Positions 24,076 to 34,804 are shown, numbered from the stretch's first letter. The stretch: DNA of 64,000 nucleotides from Eledone cirrhosa (GCA_964016885.1 OZ024744.1:73142474-73206473), one strand, 5' to 3'. The notes: generated from the sequence alone by a model not told the origin. Program-made: numbers and translations.

Positions 24076-24290
24076 TTAACTCTTTAGCATTTAAACCGGC
24101 CTTATCCAACAAGAATTCTCTCACCTCGTTCTGTTCATACTGGCTGTAACCGGCCACTCATGCTGTCATTGGAGTGTTGTTCTCAAAATAAATAATAGCA
24201 AAACCTCATAGATTCAATATTATGAGAGATAAAGCCTTTACTATGAAATTACATAGTAAATATAGAGTAATGTAAAGGCTAAAGGGTTAA
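24076..24290. mobile_element. TTAA MITE
   Basis: TTAACTCTTTAGCATTTAAACCGG left end and GTAAAGGCTAAAGGGTTAA right end. The interior matches copy 1, including CAAAACCTCATAGATTCAATATTATG. Confidence 0.85.
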
Positions 24291-24299
24291 ATGCCTCAG

Positions 24300-24400
24300 T
24301 ATTTGTTCCATCTTCCAGCTTTATAAGTTCAAAGATGACCTGACGAAGTCAACTTCACCTTTCATCCTTTTAGGATGAATAAATAAAGTCCCAGTGTAGT
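24300..24400 (+). repeat. Eroded SINE family 1 body
   Basis: TATAAGTTCAAAGATGACCTGACG..CAACTTCACCTTTCATCCTTT..GATGAATAAATAAAGTCCCAGT follows the SINE core order with many changes. Confidence 0.45.
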
Positions 24401-24479
24401 GATGGTAGATTGGTGGAATTGTTAGAGTTGAACAGGTTGATTTAGAGTTTCTACTCTGGCTATGAGTGCTTTCAGTTAA

Positions 24480-24960
24480 ACTCTGGCCTCCTGCTACCAG
24501 AAATGTGATAGCACCTCTGCCAAGATTTGCAATAAAAAAGTTAGTATCAGCAATGGAAAAACCAGTGGAAACATAGGTTCTTTGATCAAATATGATGTCC
24601 AGCAGAGAGTATCAGCAATGGAAAGACAGTTTCTTTGGCCTGATCTGATGACCAACAGAGAGTATCAGTTATGGAAAAACTAGTGGAAACATTGTTTCTT
24701 TGGTCTGATCTGATGACCAGCAGAGAGTATCAGCTATGGAAAAACCAGTGGAAACAGTTTCTTTGGTCTGATCTGATGTCCAGCACAGAGGATCAGCTAT
24801 GGAAAGACCAATAGAATTACAGTTTCTTTGGTCAAATATGATGACCAACAGGGAGCATCAGAAATGGAAAGACCAATGAAAACATTGTTTCTCAAGTCCA
24901 GTCTGAAGACCAACAATGGAAACAGTTTCTTTGTTCTGATCTGATGATATGCTCTTCTAC
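24480..24960 (+). repeat. Tandem array of SINE family 3 body (~65-70-bp unit)
   Basis: About six units built on GAGAGTATCAGCTATGGAAA, CCAGTGGAAACA..GTTTCTTTGGTC and TGATCTGATGACCAGC. The same sequence occurs once in the SINE copies at 43100-43190 and 61250-61310, so the array is an amplified SINE body. Confidence 0.75.
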
Positions 24961-25795
24961 CTTTTTTCAAAATGGTAATTACAACTGGAGGTTGACATAG
25001 ATATATGGTTATATTTTACCCATTTAATCCTCCATGATATGCATATCTGCTTAAGATAAGCTGATCAGGACTTCTCTGCAATAACAGGTTTTCCTCAATC
25101 TAACATTGGGTTTTATTCTTTTATTCTGGGATCAAATTCTGAATAGATTCATAGTAATACTGACTCTACTGAATATGATGTTTGCCATATTTCATTCACC
25201 TACTAATAAGAAAAGTATAAAAAATGTATTTATGAAATATATCATGTAAATATATCATGTAAATATGACAAGACCGCAGGAGCATTCATTACTAATGAAG
25301 AGGAGGCTAGACAAATAAGATTAATAATACTGCAGACATATCATCATCATCATCATCATCATCATAAAACAGATGTTAAATGATGATGATATACACAGTT
25401 CTGTGTATATCATTATTCTGTTAAATGATGATGATATACACCATTCAAAAAGATTAAAATTGGTCATTAAATTTGATTGTTTCAAAATAAAAAAAAAAGT
25501 TTTTTCAACAAGAGAAAATGTATTAAATATGTGTGTGTGTGAATGTGAATCCTTTCTAAGTGGTTTTAATGCTTTAATAGAATTAAATGTCATTGCATTG
25601 TTTTTATCATAGAAAAATGTCCTAGTGTTTTAGCATTCCACCCTTTCACTTTCTCTCCATCTCTCTGAACATATGTGTGTATATGTATATATATATATAT
25701 ATATATGTAGAGGTTATATTTAATTTGTTGGGATACAACAAGCTAAATATTTTTATAACTGATATAAAGCACTCAACAAATTATTGGAGTAAATA
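24961..25795. other. Unassigned with LINE tail tips and a retroelement flank
   Basis: (ATC)n at 25340-25366 with GATGTTAAATGATGATG on both sides. The block 25760-25795 (AAAGCACTCAACAAATTATTGGAGTAAATA) is the conserved flank of the hammerhead terminus that follows. Confidence 0.5.
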
Positions 25796-25820
25796 TACAA
25801 TATATTAGCAAATGGAAACT

Positions 25821-25930
25821 ATATTTATAAAACCATATTTATTTCATTATACATATTTCAAGGGCCTCCAGAGCAAACTATGGTGCGCTTTCATCAGATA
25901 AAATATAATATAGGTTAGTTTTATAAATAA
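25821..25930 (-). ncRNA. Hammerhead ribozyme-like motif B-
   Basis: On -: CUGAUGA (complement of 25891-25897), an imperfect stem II, GAAA (complement of 25856-25859), an AUA..UAU mini stem III, then U-A at the cleavage site. The flanking sequence ATGAAATAAATATGGTTTTATAAATA can pair with the upstream TATTTATAAAAC..ATTTTAT as a long bulged stem I. All invariant core bases are present; stem II has mismatches. Activity is not shown. Confidence 0.65.
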
Positions 25931-26011
25931 ATATTGACATAACCTTAAAAAATGCAACCATTCTGGAGATTCCAGCCAGAATGGTTGCATTTTTTAAGGG
26001 TATGTCAATAT

Positions 26012-26121
26012 TTATTTATAAAACTAACCTATATTATATTTTATCTGATGAAAGCGCACCATAGTTTGCTCTGGAGGCCCTTGAAATATGTATAATGAAA
26101 TAAATATGGTTTTATAAATAT
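26012..26121 (+). ncRNA. Hammerhead ribozyme-like motif B+
   Basis: Mirror copy of B- in the other arm: CUGAUGA at 26045-26051 and GAAA at 26083-26086, with the same stems. The two would be transcribed divergently from the palindrome centre. Confidence 0.65.
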
Positions 26122-26146
26122 AGTTTCCATTTGCTAATATATTGTA

Positions 26147-26407
26147 TATATATATATATGTATACATATAACTACATATATACATACATACCTACATAAA
26201 CACCTACATATATACATACCTACCTACACACATACATACACAGACAAGTATGTATGTAGGTATGTATGTATATATGTAGGTATGTATGTGTGTATGTATG
26301 TATATATGTAGGTATGTGTGTATGTATGCATATATGTAGGTATGTATGTATGTGTGTATGTAGGTATGTATGTGTGTATGTATGTATATATGTAGGTATG
26401 TATGTAT
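26147..26407. repeat. (TA)n and (GTAT)n/(TAGG) microsatellite
   Basis: TATG/TAGG words; open frames on both strands are simple Tyr/Ile/His/Thr strings. Confidence 0.95.
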
Positions 26408-26871
26408 GTACAACCCCACCAAGGTTTCTTGGTGAGGAGGGTCACTTTGGACATCCAGCACGACTAAAAACAAAACCTGTCAAAGGGCAAAGGAGCTCTT
26501 AAGAGTCAATGGCCATCCAAAATCACTGGGAGAGATGACCCCTTAGCCTTTGTCAAGGCAGAATTCTAGGAGAAGGAAAACTCTGACATAGCACCTGCAA
26601 CTCTGATGGTATCCAATGATGTTGGCGTGTTCTTCTTTTTGGTAAATATCATCTTGGTTAAGAGAGTGAGACTGGCTTTGTGCAGTGCCTTTGCTCACTA
26701 TAAAAGCTTCACGGCACAGGCATTGCTTTATATCTGGAAATCTCTCTGCACTTGTCGTCACATCGTACAATGGGCCCAGCACTATGTGACAATAATTGTC
26801 GCAGGTGTAGTGTTTGTACCAGAGTTTTCAAGTCGCTGGCTGGACTAAAAAGTCACACTCGTTCAGCGCAT
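26408..26871 (+). pseudogene. LINE C-terminal relic with C2H2 zinc finger
   Basis: The first part (26408-26540) weakly resembles the post-RT region of non-LTR elements. The last part (26806-26871) encodes a complete C2H2 finger: C-S-V-C, 12 residues including FKSLAGLKS, then H-TRSA-H, followed by a stop two codons later. A terminal C2H2 finger is common in LINE ORF2 proteins of molluscs and cnidarians (from memory). The part between is not readable in one frame. Confidence 0.5.
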
Positions 26872-26992
26872 CAGTAGGGGTTCTCCTACATGGATATAAA
26901 GTAGTGGCCGTACTCGAAAACGAGTTGGCAGCCATGATATATATGTATATATATGAAGAAGAGAGGAAGCTGTGTAGTTGGTGGATAAGGTA

Positions 26993-27166
26993 TACTTAAA
27001 AATAAGAAGAAAGCATGAACAGGGGAAAGTTTTCCTTCATCAGTTGTCTGCTGGGGGTCTTGGATATTTCTATTGTCTTTAAGGCGTAGAAATATCCAAG
27101 ACCCCCAGCAGACAACTGATGAAGGAAAACTTTCTCCCGTTCATGCTTTCTTCTTATTTTTAAGTA
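26993..27166. repeat. 174-bp palindrome
   Basis: 79-nt arms (26993-27071, 27088-27166) with few mismatches around a 16-nt spacer. Each arm has CTGATGAAGGAAAACTTTC, but the expected GAAA core is replaced, so I treat it as a lost hammerhead. (TA)n follows on the right. Confidence 0.9.
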
Positions 27167-27191
27167 TATATATATATACATACATTCATTC

Positions 27192-27228
<37 letters not shown>

Positions 27229-27229
<1 letters not shown>

Positions 27230-28225
27230 TAGCAGCAGTACCCAGCGTTGCCTGGGTAAGTAAAATAATATCTGCTTTGATGAAAAGGTGTTGATCTTAG
27301 CGACTGCTTCTCGATGACTCATCTATGGCCACACACAGGCCATGCGGGGGAGGGTGACGATGACCTCTATCACTGAGAAACGCGGGTGACTGGCGAAGGG
27401 GCATGCTGGGGCAGGGAGGTAATGACCGCTAATACTAAGCCAAATTTCCTCATGCAACTTGACTGGAAACTGATGAATTCTCAAATACACAACTAAAAGC
27501 TCAGACGACGTCAGTGGCCATCGTTTTGCCTTTGCCCATCTATAAGATGTGCAATGATAGGTTCTATCGTAGTATAAAAGTTGAACCAAATAAATTGATT
27601 TATGTATGAGGTGGAGCCGAAGTTTCGAATTTGAACGAAATCGGTTGAAAAAATGTGGGAAATAGAGCCGAAAAGACGGAAATTTGAGCGAAAAGGTGGT
27701 ATTTTCGAATATTTAAGCGGCTGCCACGTCGTTCCTGAACAAAAAATCCAAAATGTAAAGCCACTTTAAGACGTGAAATAATCAGATCTAGCGTAGGGTA
27801 AAATTTATTTGAAGAAAGTAGGTTGATTTATGTGGGAACTAGAGCCGAAATAGTGGAAATTTGAGTCTAAAAGTGGTATTTTTGAATATTTAAGCGGCTG
27901 CCACGCCGTCCCTGAACAACAAATGCAAAATATAAAAGCATTAAAGGATGTGAAATGATAAATTCTATTTTGCTTTAAAATTTGAAGGAAATGGGTGGCA
28001 AAATGTGGGAGCTAGAGCCAAAAATCTTATTTTTCGATACCTAAAAAAATGTGCCTCCCCCCTATCGATTTTTATCTGCAGAATGACCCCGGAATAAAAA
28101 AAAAATGATACGCTGATACATAGAAAACACTCTCCGATGACTAATCTATGAGCCTGTAAAGTTTCATGAAAATCGGTCGTAAGATGTAGGCCCCTATAGG
28201 TAATACACAGACACACACATACTTA
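27229..28225 (-). mobile_element. Helitron-like non-autonomous element
   Basis: On -, the 3' end reads ACCCAGGCAACGCTGGGT (6-bp stem hairpin), a short spacer, then CTAG followed by T (27232-27229), inside (TA)n. Hairpin plus CTRR and insertion before T are Helitron 3' hallmarks. The interior repeats the phrase 'TTTAAGCGGCTGCCACG' twice (27711 and 27889). The far end (about 28130-28225) has AAAATCGGTCGTAAGATGTAGG..GTAATACACAGAC next to (TA)n. No intact coding. The 5' TC end was not pinned. Confidence 0.5.
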
Positions 28226-28245
28226 ATTTTATATATATACATATA

Positions 28246-28690
28246 TATATAAAAGGGTATGGATGTTCCAACAGGCACTAGGTACCTACAGAAATATGCA
28301 TGGTGTTTATAATAGTTGTGGTTCGATGGTACTAATCTGAGATACCAGAACTATAAAAATGAGCGGAGCAAAAATAGGCCACAAGTAAAAGCGGGTTATT
28401 ATAAACTTGTTGATCAAAGCCGCTTTTACTTGTGGCCTATTTTTGCGTGTACGTCACTGCAACGGCTTGACCGCATGCGTCGGGCAGTAAGCGAAATATT
28501 GACTTACTGTGAGGTTTTGTAACCTTATAGTATGGAAATAGCTTCTGCAGATCTAATTCTTTCCATTGGAACTTCTCTGGATTTCTAATCTTTTGATTAG
28601 TGAAACCGTCGCTAACGGCAATAGAACAGGTGAATATTTAAATCGTTTTTTAATTTATTTAAAAGATTGTTTGATAATTGCTTGCTCTGC
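28246..28690. repeat. Retroelement terminus with 25-bp hairpin
   Basis: Perfect 25-bp arms 28370-28394 and 28420-28444. The word AATGAGCGGAGCAA at 28358 recurs at 33484; AAATCGTTTTTTAATTTATT..CTTGCTCTGCTC at 28640-28697 is repeated in inverse at 33483-33540. Confidence 0.7.
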
Positions 28691-28692
28691 TC

Positions 28693-28742
<50 letters not shown>
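28691..28742. repeat. (TA)n microsatellite
   Basis: Pure TA repeats adjoining the 3' end of the Penelope-like element. Confidence 0.97.
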
Positions 28743-28746
<4 letters not shown>

Positions 28747-29094
28747 ATACTTTGGGAGGGTCATGTTGCCAATAAGAAACACACATAAATTTAGGAATTT
28801 ATAAATTTCCGGTTGGTTGGTTCCACAACCAGATGGTTGTTTATGTATTGTCAAAGTTCTTTCGTCATACATTCTGTGACCTCTTCAGTGACTGGGGATT
28901 ATTTTCTTTGTTTTTTGTGCCTCTCCTTTGTTCTGTGCTAGGCCATCTCGTTTTTGCGTGTGTGTTGTGTGCTTAGTTTGCGCATGTGTTACATCCGGGT
29001 GTCTGTGTGTGTTTATATTCGTTTATTTATTTGTTTATTTACATGTTACTGGTTGGTTGTTTGTTCTATGTGTGTGTGTGTTTTCATTTTGTCC
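28743..29094 (-). mobile_element. Penelope-like element 3' UTR / terminal repeat
   Basis: Follows the GIY-YIG frame. It is shared in inverse with 32225-32620 and in direct order with 37395-37640 (TGACCTCTTCAGTGACTGGGGAT; TTATAAATTTCCGGTTGGTTGG). This copy lacks about 20 bp (the GCACCAGTTGCTTTCACTTC segment) present in the other two. Confidence 0.85.
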
Positions 29095-29889
29095 TTAATT
29101 GTAAGTTGTGATGTTGCTGTTCCACTCATGTTTTCTATTTAATTTTGGTTGTAATTCATTTATGTTTATTGCCTCTGTGATTTGTCTAAACATTGCGTCT
29201 TTTCTGTGTGTAGATTCTATTTTTATTTCTATGTTCTCTAATTTACCCTTATGTTCTATTTTAGCATGTTGGTAGAATACAGATGATTCTTTAATATCTT
29301 GAAGGTCTTGCCAGTGTTCATTTATCCGTTCCCCTATACTACGAGCTGTCTCACCTATGTACACTATATTTTTATCTCTACAGGGAGGTCTTTGAAAAGG
29401 GTATGTCTTGCTAATAAGTGTTTTTATGGAGGTACCTGGTCTTTCTACTATCTTAATATTGAGTTTATGTTTATCTAGGGCCCTTCTAAATTTATAAGCT
29501 AATTCACCTCTAGGGGTTGTATCGATGAACATTACACTCTGGTATTTATTGCTATCATACCATGAGTTTATTCTATTAGCCTTATTCCTAGTTCTTTCTA
29601 TTCTATTCCAAAATTTGCTCCTATACAAGGGGCAGGTCCCATTTGTGTCATTATTTACCATTTTTTCCCATTTGGTTCTGGCTCCTCTATACACTCTGAT
29701 TTTATCTATCTGATTGTAACCAGAGAACTGCATACGGTGGATGAAGTGTTGTATGTGTCTCTCTAGTTCTTCGGGGATGCACATGCGGGAAACGTTTCTC
29801 GTCACCCGTACCAAATCCGCAATCAGTATGTTGATTTTGGTATGGTCTGAAACAGCTGAGTTTCGGTGGATCAGATATTTGGAAGTCAT
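29095..29889 (-). pseudogene. PLE GIY-YIG endonuclease domain (264 codons, open)
   Basis: C-terminal part of a Penelope-like polyprotein: the nuclease that nicks target DNA for reverse transcription. The frame is open from 29889 to the stop at 29095. Around residues 165-215 it reads NIVYIGETARSIGERINEHW (GIY..YIG-type core with the following Arg), then a His-bearing FYQHAKIEHKG, and FRQITEAININELQPKLN with the expected catalytic Glu and Asn. Upstream is a basic linker (RMCIPEELERHIQHFIHRM, TKWEKMVNNDTNGTCPLY). The domain itself looks whole, but the protein is separated from its RT by a stop/frameshift at 29890-29943. Confidence 0.85.
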
Positions 29890-29943
29890 GGGTTTGGCAT
29901 AATGGGAATGGAGGATTTGTTTTTTATTATTAATGGTATCTAA

Positions 29944-31349
29944 CTAGAACTCTGTGTCTAGTACAGGTAATCGATGGTTGGGGTGTTTGCTTGGGTAGTC
30001 TATAGTAACTCTAATACTCTGCTGGATGGAGTTAGCTATTTGCTGGATGCTTTCCATTGTGTTTTTCTCTAATTCCTGACTGTTCTCTAGTGAGGGTGTT
30101 TTAACTACGATGTTTATATCATCAACGTAGCGGGAGTACATTATCAGGGTTAAGGGGTCTTCTAATTGTTCTTTAAGTTTAAATTTAAGTCTACTGTCCC
30201 ACCATACCATGAATAGGTTAGCTATGTCGCCTGCAATGCTAACACCAATGGCTGCTCCCTCCTCTTGGGCATATGTTTTTCCATTAAATTTGAACATATG
30301 TTCCTTAAGGGTTAATTTTATGCTTGCACCCACTGCATGTGCAATCATTTTCTTTAGTTCATCGTGGTTTTCTGGGGTCCGTATGGCTCTGGTCCACCCG
30401 TTCCATCTATCTGTGTGGGTTTTCTTGGCCATTGAGGTAATGGTAGGTGGTCTTCCTCTTGCTGGTCTTGTAGGGCACAGGTTGCTAAGATCATATGTGT
30501 CTAGATAATTATTACTATAGGTAAGTTTAAGTAGGAGTCCCAGCTCACTGGTATCAATCCCACGGAATCAACATTGCTCTCACTGATCATTTCTACGCAT
30601 TTCTCCACAGCAAAATCCACGTCAATAGATGGATACAGGGACACAACATCCATACTACCTATTATGCAGTTTGTTAGGTCCCTAGATCGGTTACTCTCGC
30701 CGATTCTGCTGAGGAGGTCCTCCGTGTTGTCACATACATCTGGGGACATTTCAATGATGGGGCGTATGATCAGGGAGAGGAAGTAGGACAGTCTGTAGTT
30801 ACTAGCAATGTTAGCTCCACAGACTGGCCGTGTTCGTGGTCATGTGACAGGGTCATTGCTCGTTTTATGGTCTTTTCGAAGCCCATACAACGCTGGCACG
30901 TCATTGTTCCAGGCCTGGAAGTTGTTGGCAGTCCTTTTGTTGGGCTGCATTATATTTGTCCACATCATCATATGGGCATTGAGGGCTTTTTCTCTATCCT
31001 CATGCTCTTGTGGTGTTGCTTCTCTTGTGTTAGTGGTGTGGAGTTGCATTGCCTGGATGTAGTTTGGCAGACTGTCAACCGACATTCTTCCAGACTTGTC
31101 TGTTGGAAAGCATGCTATTTCTCCATTGCGCGAGCGCTGCATGAGCTTACACAAGCCATTTGCAGATTTTTCTCCCAGTTGCTGGGCCTCCATTCTATTA
31201 TGCTTCTTGCTATACTGTTCTATAATATTTCTAAGTTTAGATCTAGCTATACTAAATTGTGCTTCTGTTTGTTCATCGACCTGCGACGGCAATTGCGTGC
31301 GTTTGTTAAAAGCTAAAGTCGTGGCGTGGACGCGTCGCAGGTCGAACAA
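29944..31349 (-). pseudogene. PLE reverse transcriptase, frameshifted
   Basis: Three frames in order on -: 31349-30840 (basic N-terminal helix region; FPTDKSGRMSV; DVPALYGLRKDHK, the PLE/TERT-like pre-palm motif), 30749-30501 (GSMDVVSLYPSIDVDFAVEKC, motif A) and 30432-29944 (KFNGKTYAQEEGAAIGVSIAGDIANLFM, motif B with the G-x-x-x-G-x-S; SRYVDDINIVV, motif C; HPNHRLPVLDTEF). Catalytic Asp residues and YVDD are kept, but at least two frameshifts separate the parts. It is the same element as the GIY-YIG frame. Confidence 0.85.
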
Positions 31350-31990
31350 CTTATCGGAGGGATTATAAAAGTAGAGTTCCAGACTGCTGCTTTATGTGTA
31401 CTAGTGCTATTGTTAGTTGTGTTGTTTCTATTTCTATTTCCATCAACAGCCTCATGGTTGTTTCTATGTCTCTCATTATTACTCCTGTCTCTTTCCTCTG
31501 GCTCATTGTTATTATCTACTCTATTTTGTGTGTCTGTGTGTTCGTCTTGGTTATTTTCTCTGTCCATAGTCTACCTTCTCCTTTCAATCCTATTACCTTC
31601 CCTTATTTCTGTGCTACAGTCATTACCTGTTTTCTGTGTCTGTGTGTTTGTTAAGATTGTGGTGGTGGTGAGAGGCTTTGAATGCGTGTGTTGTTGTTGT
31701 TGTTGTTGATGTGTGCTGTTGTTGATGTGTGTTGCTGTTGTTGTTGTTGTGTGTGTTGTTATTGTTGTTTGTGTCTGCGTGTCTGTTGTTGTTTCTGAGT
31801 ATGTTATTATTGCTGATGTGTGTGTTGTTGTTATTGTTGTTTGTGTCTGTGTGTCTGTTGTTGTTGGGATGTGTGTTGTATATGTGTGTGTGTGCGCGTA
31901 TGTTGTTACTTTTGTTTTTGTTTTTGAGGCTCCAACGTAATTTTGTAAATGATTTTTTCTATTTTTGACAAGCATTTAATCATATTTACC
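31350..31990 (-). pseudogene. PLE N-terminal region with Thr/Asn-rich low complexity
   Basis: Frames 31567-31313 (Asn/Arg/Glu-rich, ending ISCSTCDASTPRL) and 31975-31571 (Thr/His-rich, from GTT/TGT repeats on +) precede the RT. The first is probably the true N-terminus; the second may be only simple repeat. Confidence 0.5.
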
Positions 31991-32044
31991 TTATTAAATT
32001 TGGCATACTTAGTCGGCAGTTGTAATACAGATAATTCAAGATAG

Positions 32045-32641
32045 TAAAGAATCATCTGTACTCTACCAACATGCTAAAATAGAACATAAGGATAAATTAG
32101 AGAACATAAAAATAAAAATAGAATCTACACACAGAAAAGACGCAATGTTTAGACAAATCACAGAGGCAATAAACATAAATGAATTACAACCAAAATTAAA
32201 TAGAAAACATGAGTGGAACAGCAACATCACAACTTACAATTAAGGACAAAATGAAAACACATACACACATAGAACAAACAACCAACCAGTAACATGTAAA
32301 TAAACAAATAAATAAACGAATATAAATACACACAGACACCCGGATGTAACACATGCACAAACTAAACACACAACACACAAAAAAACAAGATGGCCTAGCA
32401 CAGAACAAAGGAGAGGCACAAAAAACAAAGAAAAGAATCCTCAGTCACTGAAGAGGTCACAGAATGTGTGGCAAAAGAACTTTGACAATATATAAACAAC
32501 CATCTGGTTGTGGAACCAACTAACCGGAAATTTATAAATTCCTAAATTGAAGTGAAAGCAACTGGTGCGTGTGTTTCTTATTGGCAACATGACCCTCCCA
32601 AAGTATAACAATATCGGTTTCAACACACGTTTTCAGATAAA
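32045..32641 (+). mobile_element. 5'-truncated PLE copy, inverted relative to the main copy
   Basis: It encodes the last ~60 residues of the GIY-YIG frame (SVFYQHAKIEHK.. to ..HEWNSNIT) and then the full 3' terminal sequence. It matches the reverse complement of 28746-29295. Together the two form a head-to-head inverted pair about 3.3 kb apart. Confidence 0.9.
32603..32641 (-). ncRNA. Variant hammerhead-like motif in PLE terminus
   Basis: On -: CUGAAAA, CGUGUGUU, GAAAC, then CGAUAUUGUUA. The core differs from CUGAUGA at two bases. The copy at 37365-37400 (+) has the same variant, so it may be a family state or shared decay. Confidence 0.3.
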
Positions 32642-32740
32642 GAATCTTGCTAAACAAATTCAGAAACGAAATATATATATATATATATATATATAGTGAC
32701 GAAACATAAGTCAATTGCATGGACTCATAATCCTTTATTT

Positions 32741-32796
32741 ACTGCTATATATATTTCGATAATAGCCATTGAATGGCTATGACCTCATCAGGCAGT
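32741..32796 (-). ncRNA. Hammerhead ribozyme-like motif C
   Basis: On -: CUGAUGA (complement of 32785-32791), a strong stem II (UAGCCAUU/AAUGGCUA plus outer pairs), GAAA (complement of 32754-32757), an AUAUAUAU mini stem III, U-A cleavage position, and GCAGU pairing with ACUGC as stem I. All invariant core bases are present. It lies at the end of a (TA)n tract after the inverted PLE copy. Confidence 0.75.
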
Positions 32797-33572
<776 letters not shown>

Positions 33573-33576
33573 CATG

Positions 33577-33899
33577 TTAGTAGTTAGAGCATTGGCCTTG
33601 CAATCGAAACGTTGTGAGTTCAATTCTCAGACTGGCTGATGTGTTGTTTCCTTGAGCAAGACACTTTATTTCACATTGCTCCAGTTTACTCAGCTGTAGA
33701 AATGAGATGATAGGACTGGGTTCCCTATCATTCCACTGCAAAGTAGTCGTCGTGTTGCCATGGCAAAAAAGCACCCAGCACTCATTGTAAATGAGGTTGG
33801 TGTTAGGAAGGGCATCCCGCTGTAGGAATCAAGCCACAATCAGTTCCCATCCCACCCTTGCAAGCAGGGAAAAGCGGACGTAAAAATGATGATGATGAT
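33577..33899 (+). mobile_element. tRNA-derived SINE, family 2
   Basis: Head TTAGTAGTTAGAGCATTGGCC (A-box region) and GTTGTGAGTTCAATTCTC (B-box region), then CCTTGAGCAAGACACTTTATTTC. The second half (CACCCAGCACTCATTGTAAATGAGGTTGGTGTTAGGAAGGGCATCC to (GAT)n) is the same as the RTE-like LINE 3' UTR. A SINE head fused to a LINE tail suggests mobilisation by that LINE. Confidence 0.85.
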
Positions 33900-34118
33900 A
33901 TATATTATTCAGTTGATGAAAGTACGTTGATCAAATAATCTACCGACTTTTTCATAAACGCAAGTAAAGCACTCAACTGTTTGTATTCCTTAGGATTTTC
34001 TCTGTAAGGTATCAACTGGAGTTTTAGTATAATGAAGATATACGAATAAAATCGTCTCTTTTATTTGATTCTCTTATATATATATGTGTGTGTGTGTGTG
34101 TGCATATATTTATGTATG
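33900..34118. other. Retroelement terminus fragment, unassigned
   Basis: It contains GTTGATGAAAGTACG and AAAGCACTCAAC..ATCAACTGGAGTTTTAGTAT, resembling the hammerhead-family flank, but no complete core. Confidence 0.4.
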
Positions 34119-34173
34119 TATCATCATCATCATCATCATCGTTTAATGTCTATCTTCCATGCTAGCATGGGTT
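34119..34173 (-). repeat. LINE tail tip
   Basis: (ATC)n, then GTTTAATGTCTATCTTCCATGCTAGCATGGGT: only the last ~55 bp of the RTE-like LINE tail, next to (TATG)n. Confidence 0.8.
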
Positions 34174-34574
34174 ATATATGTATGTATGAGCAAGAAAGAT
34201 GGAAAACAAACTTACTACATTTGATTTTAATTTTAAATATTTAATTTTTAGGTTTTAACTTCTATTAATTCTTTTTAATTTTTTATTTCAATACTCAATA
34301 AGATGAATTTTAATAATACATCGAAACCGGTAATACTTTATATACTTTATATACATTATAAAACTTTTTTTTAAAAGACTTGTCCTTCTCATTTTTTCAA
34401 TAATGTCACTTTAACGAATCAAAGAAAGGATAAAAAAAGAAAAACAGACCCTTAAATATATTTTCCGTGCTATTTCCAACTTCACCTTTTTTCTCTATAT
34501 ATGTATATATATATATATATATAAATCAAGAAAGAAGAGTGACATAGTTTGCTATACAATAAGGGCTTTATTCA

Positions 34575-34688
34575 CATTGCTGACAATTGTTTCTCTGAAC
34601 TGGTAGGTCTAGAGATCGCTACCCGCCTGTTTTTGCGTCAATCGATCAACAATACTTTGTTATAACCAGTCAATTCATCAGAGCATGC
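34575..34688 (-). ncRNA. Hammerhead ribozyme-like motif D-
   Basis: Mirror of D+: CUGAUGA (complement of 34675-34681) and GAAAC (complement of 34589-34593), with the same GUC cleavage triplet and stem sequences. Confidence 0.6.
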
Positions 34689-34690
34689 GA

Positions 34691-34804
34691 GAATGCTCTG
34701 ATGAATTGACTGGTTATAACAAAGTATTGGTGTTCGATTGACGCAAAAACAGGCGGGTAGCGATCTCTAGACCTACCAGTTCAGAGAAACAATTGTCAGC
34801 AATG
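34691..34804 (+). ncRNA. Hammerhead ribozyme-like motif D+ (long stem II)
   Basis: CUGAUGA at 34698-34704; UGACUGGU pairs with ACCAGUUCA as stem II (one bulge) closing a ~60-nt insert; GAAAC at 34786-34790; self-complementary ACAAUUGU as stem III; GUC cleavage triplet at 34795-34797; AGCA pairs with UGCU as a short stem I. Core bases are complete; the long stem II insert is unusual. Confidence 0.65.

Larger units (their letters stand above)
25796..26146. repeat. 351-bp palindrome carrying two divergent hammerhead-like motifs
   Basis: The arms are nearly perfect reverse complements over about 170 bp, with the centre near 25971. The left half is the 3' part of a retroelement terminus; the right half is its inverted copy. 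It is followed on the right by (TA)n and (GTAT)n. Confidence 0.95.

Noticed and set aside
24580..24800. CTGATGA words in the SINE-body array
   Set aside because: They are part of TGATCTGATGACC repeats with no GAAA or stems.
26993..27166. Hammerhead in the 174-bp palindrome
   Set aside because: CTGATGA is present in both arms but GAAA and the stem I partner are missing.
33577..33650. Genuine tRNA gene
   Set aside because: A and B boxes exist but the cloverleaf does not close and the copy is dispersed with a LINE tail, so it is a SINE head.
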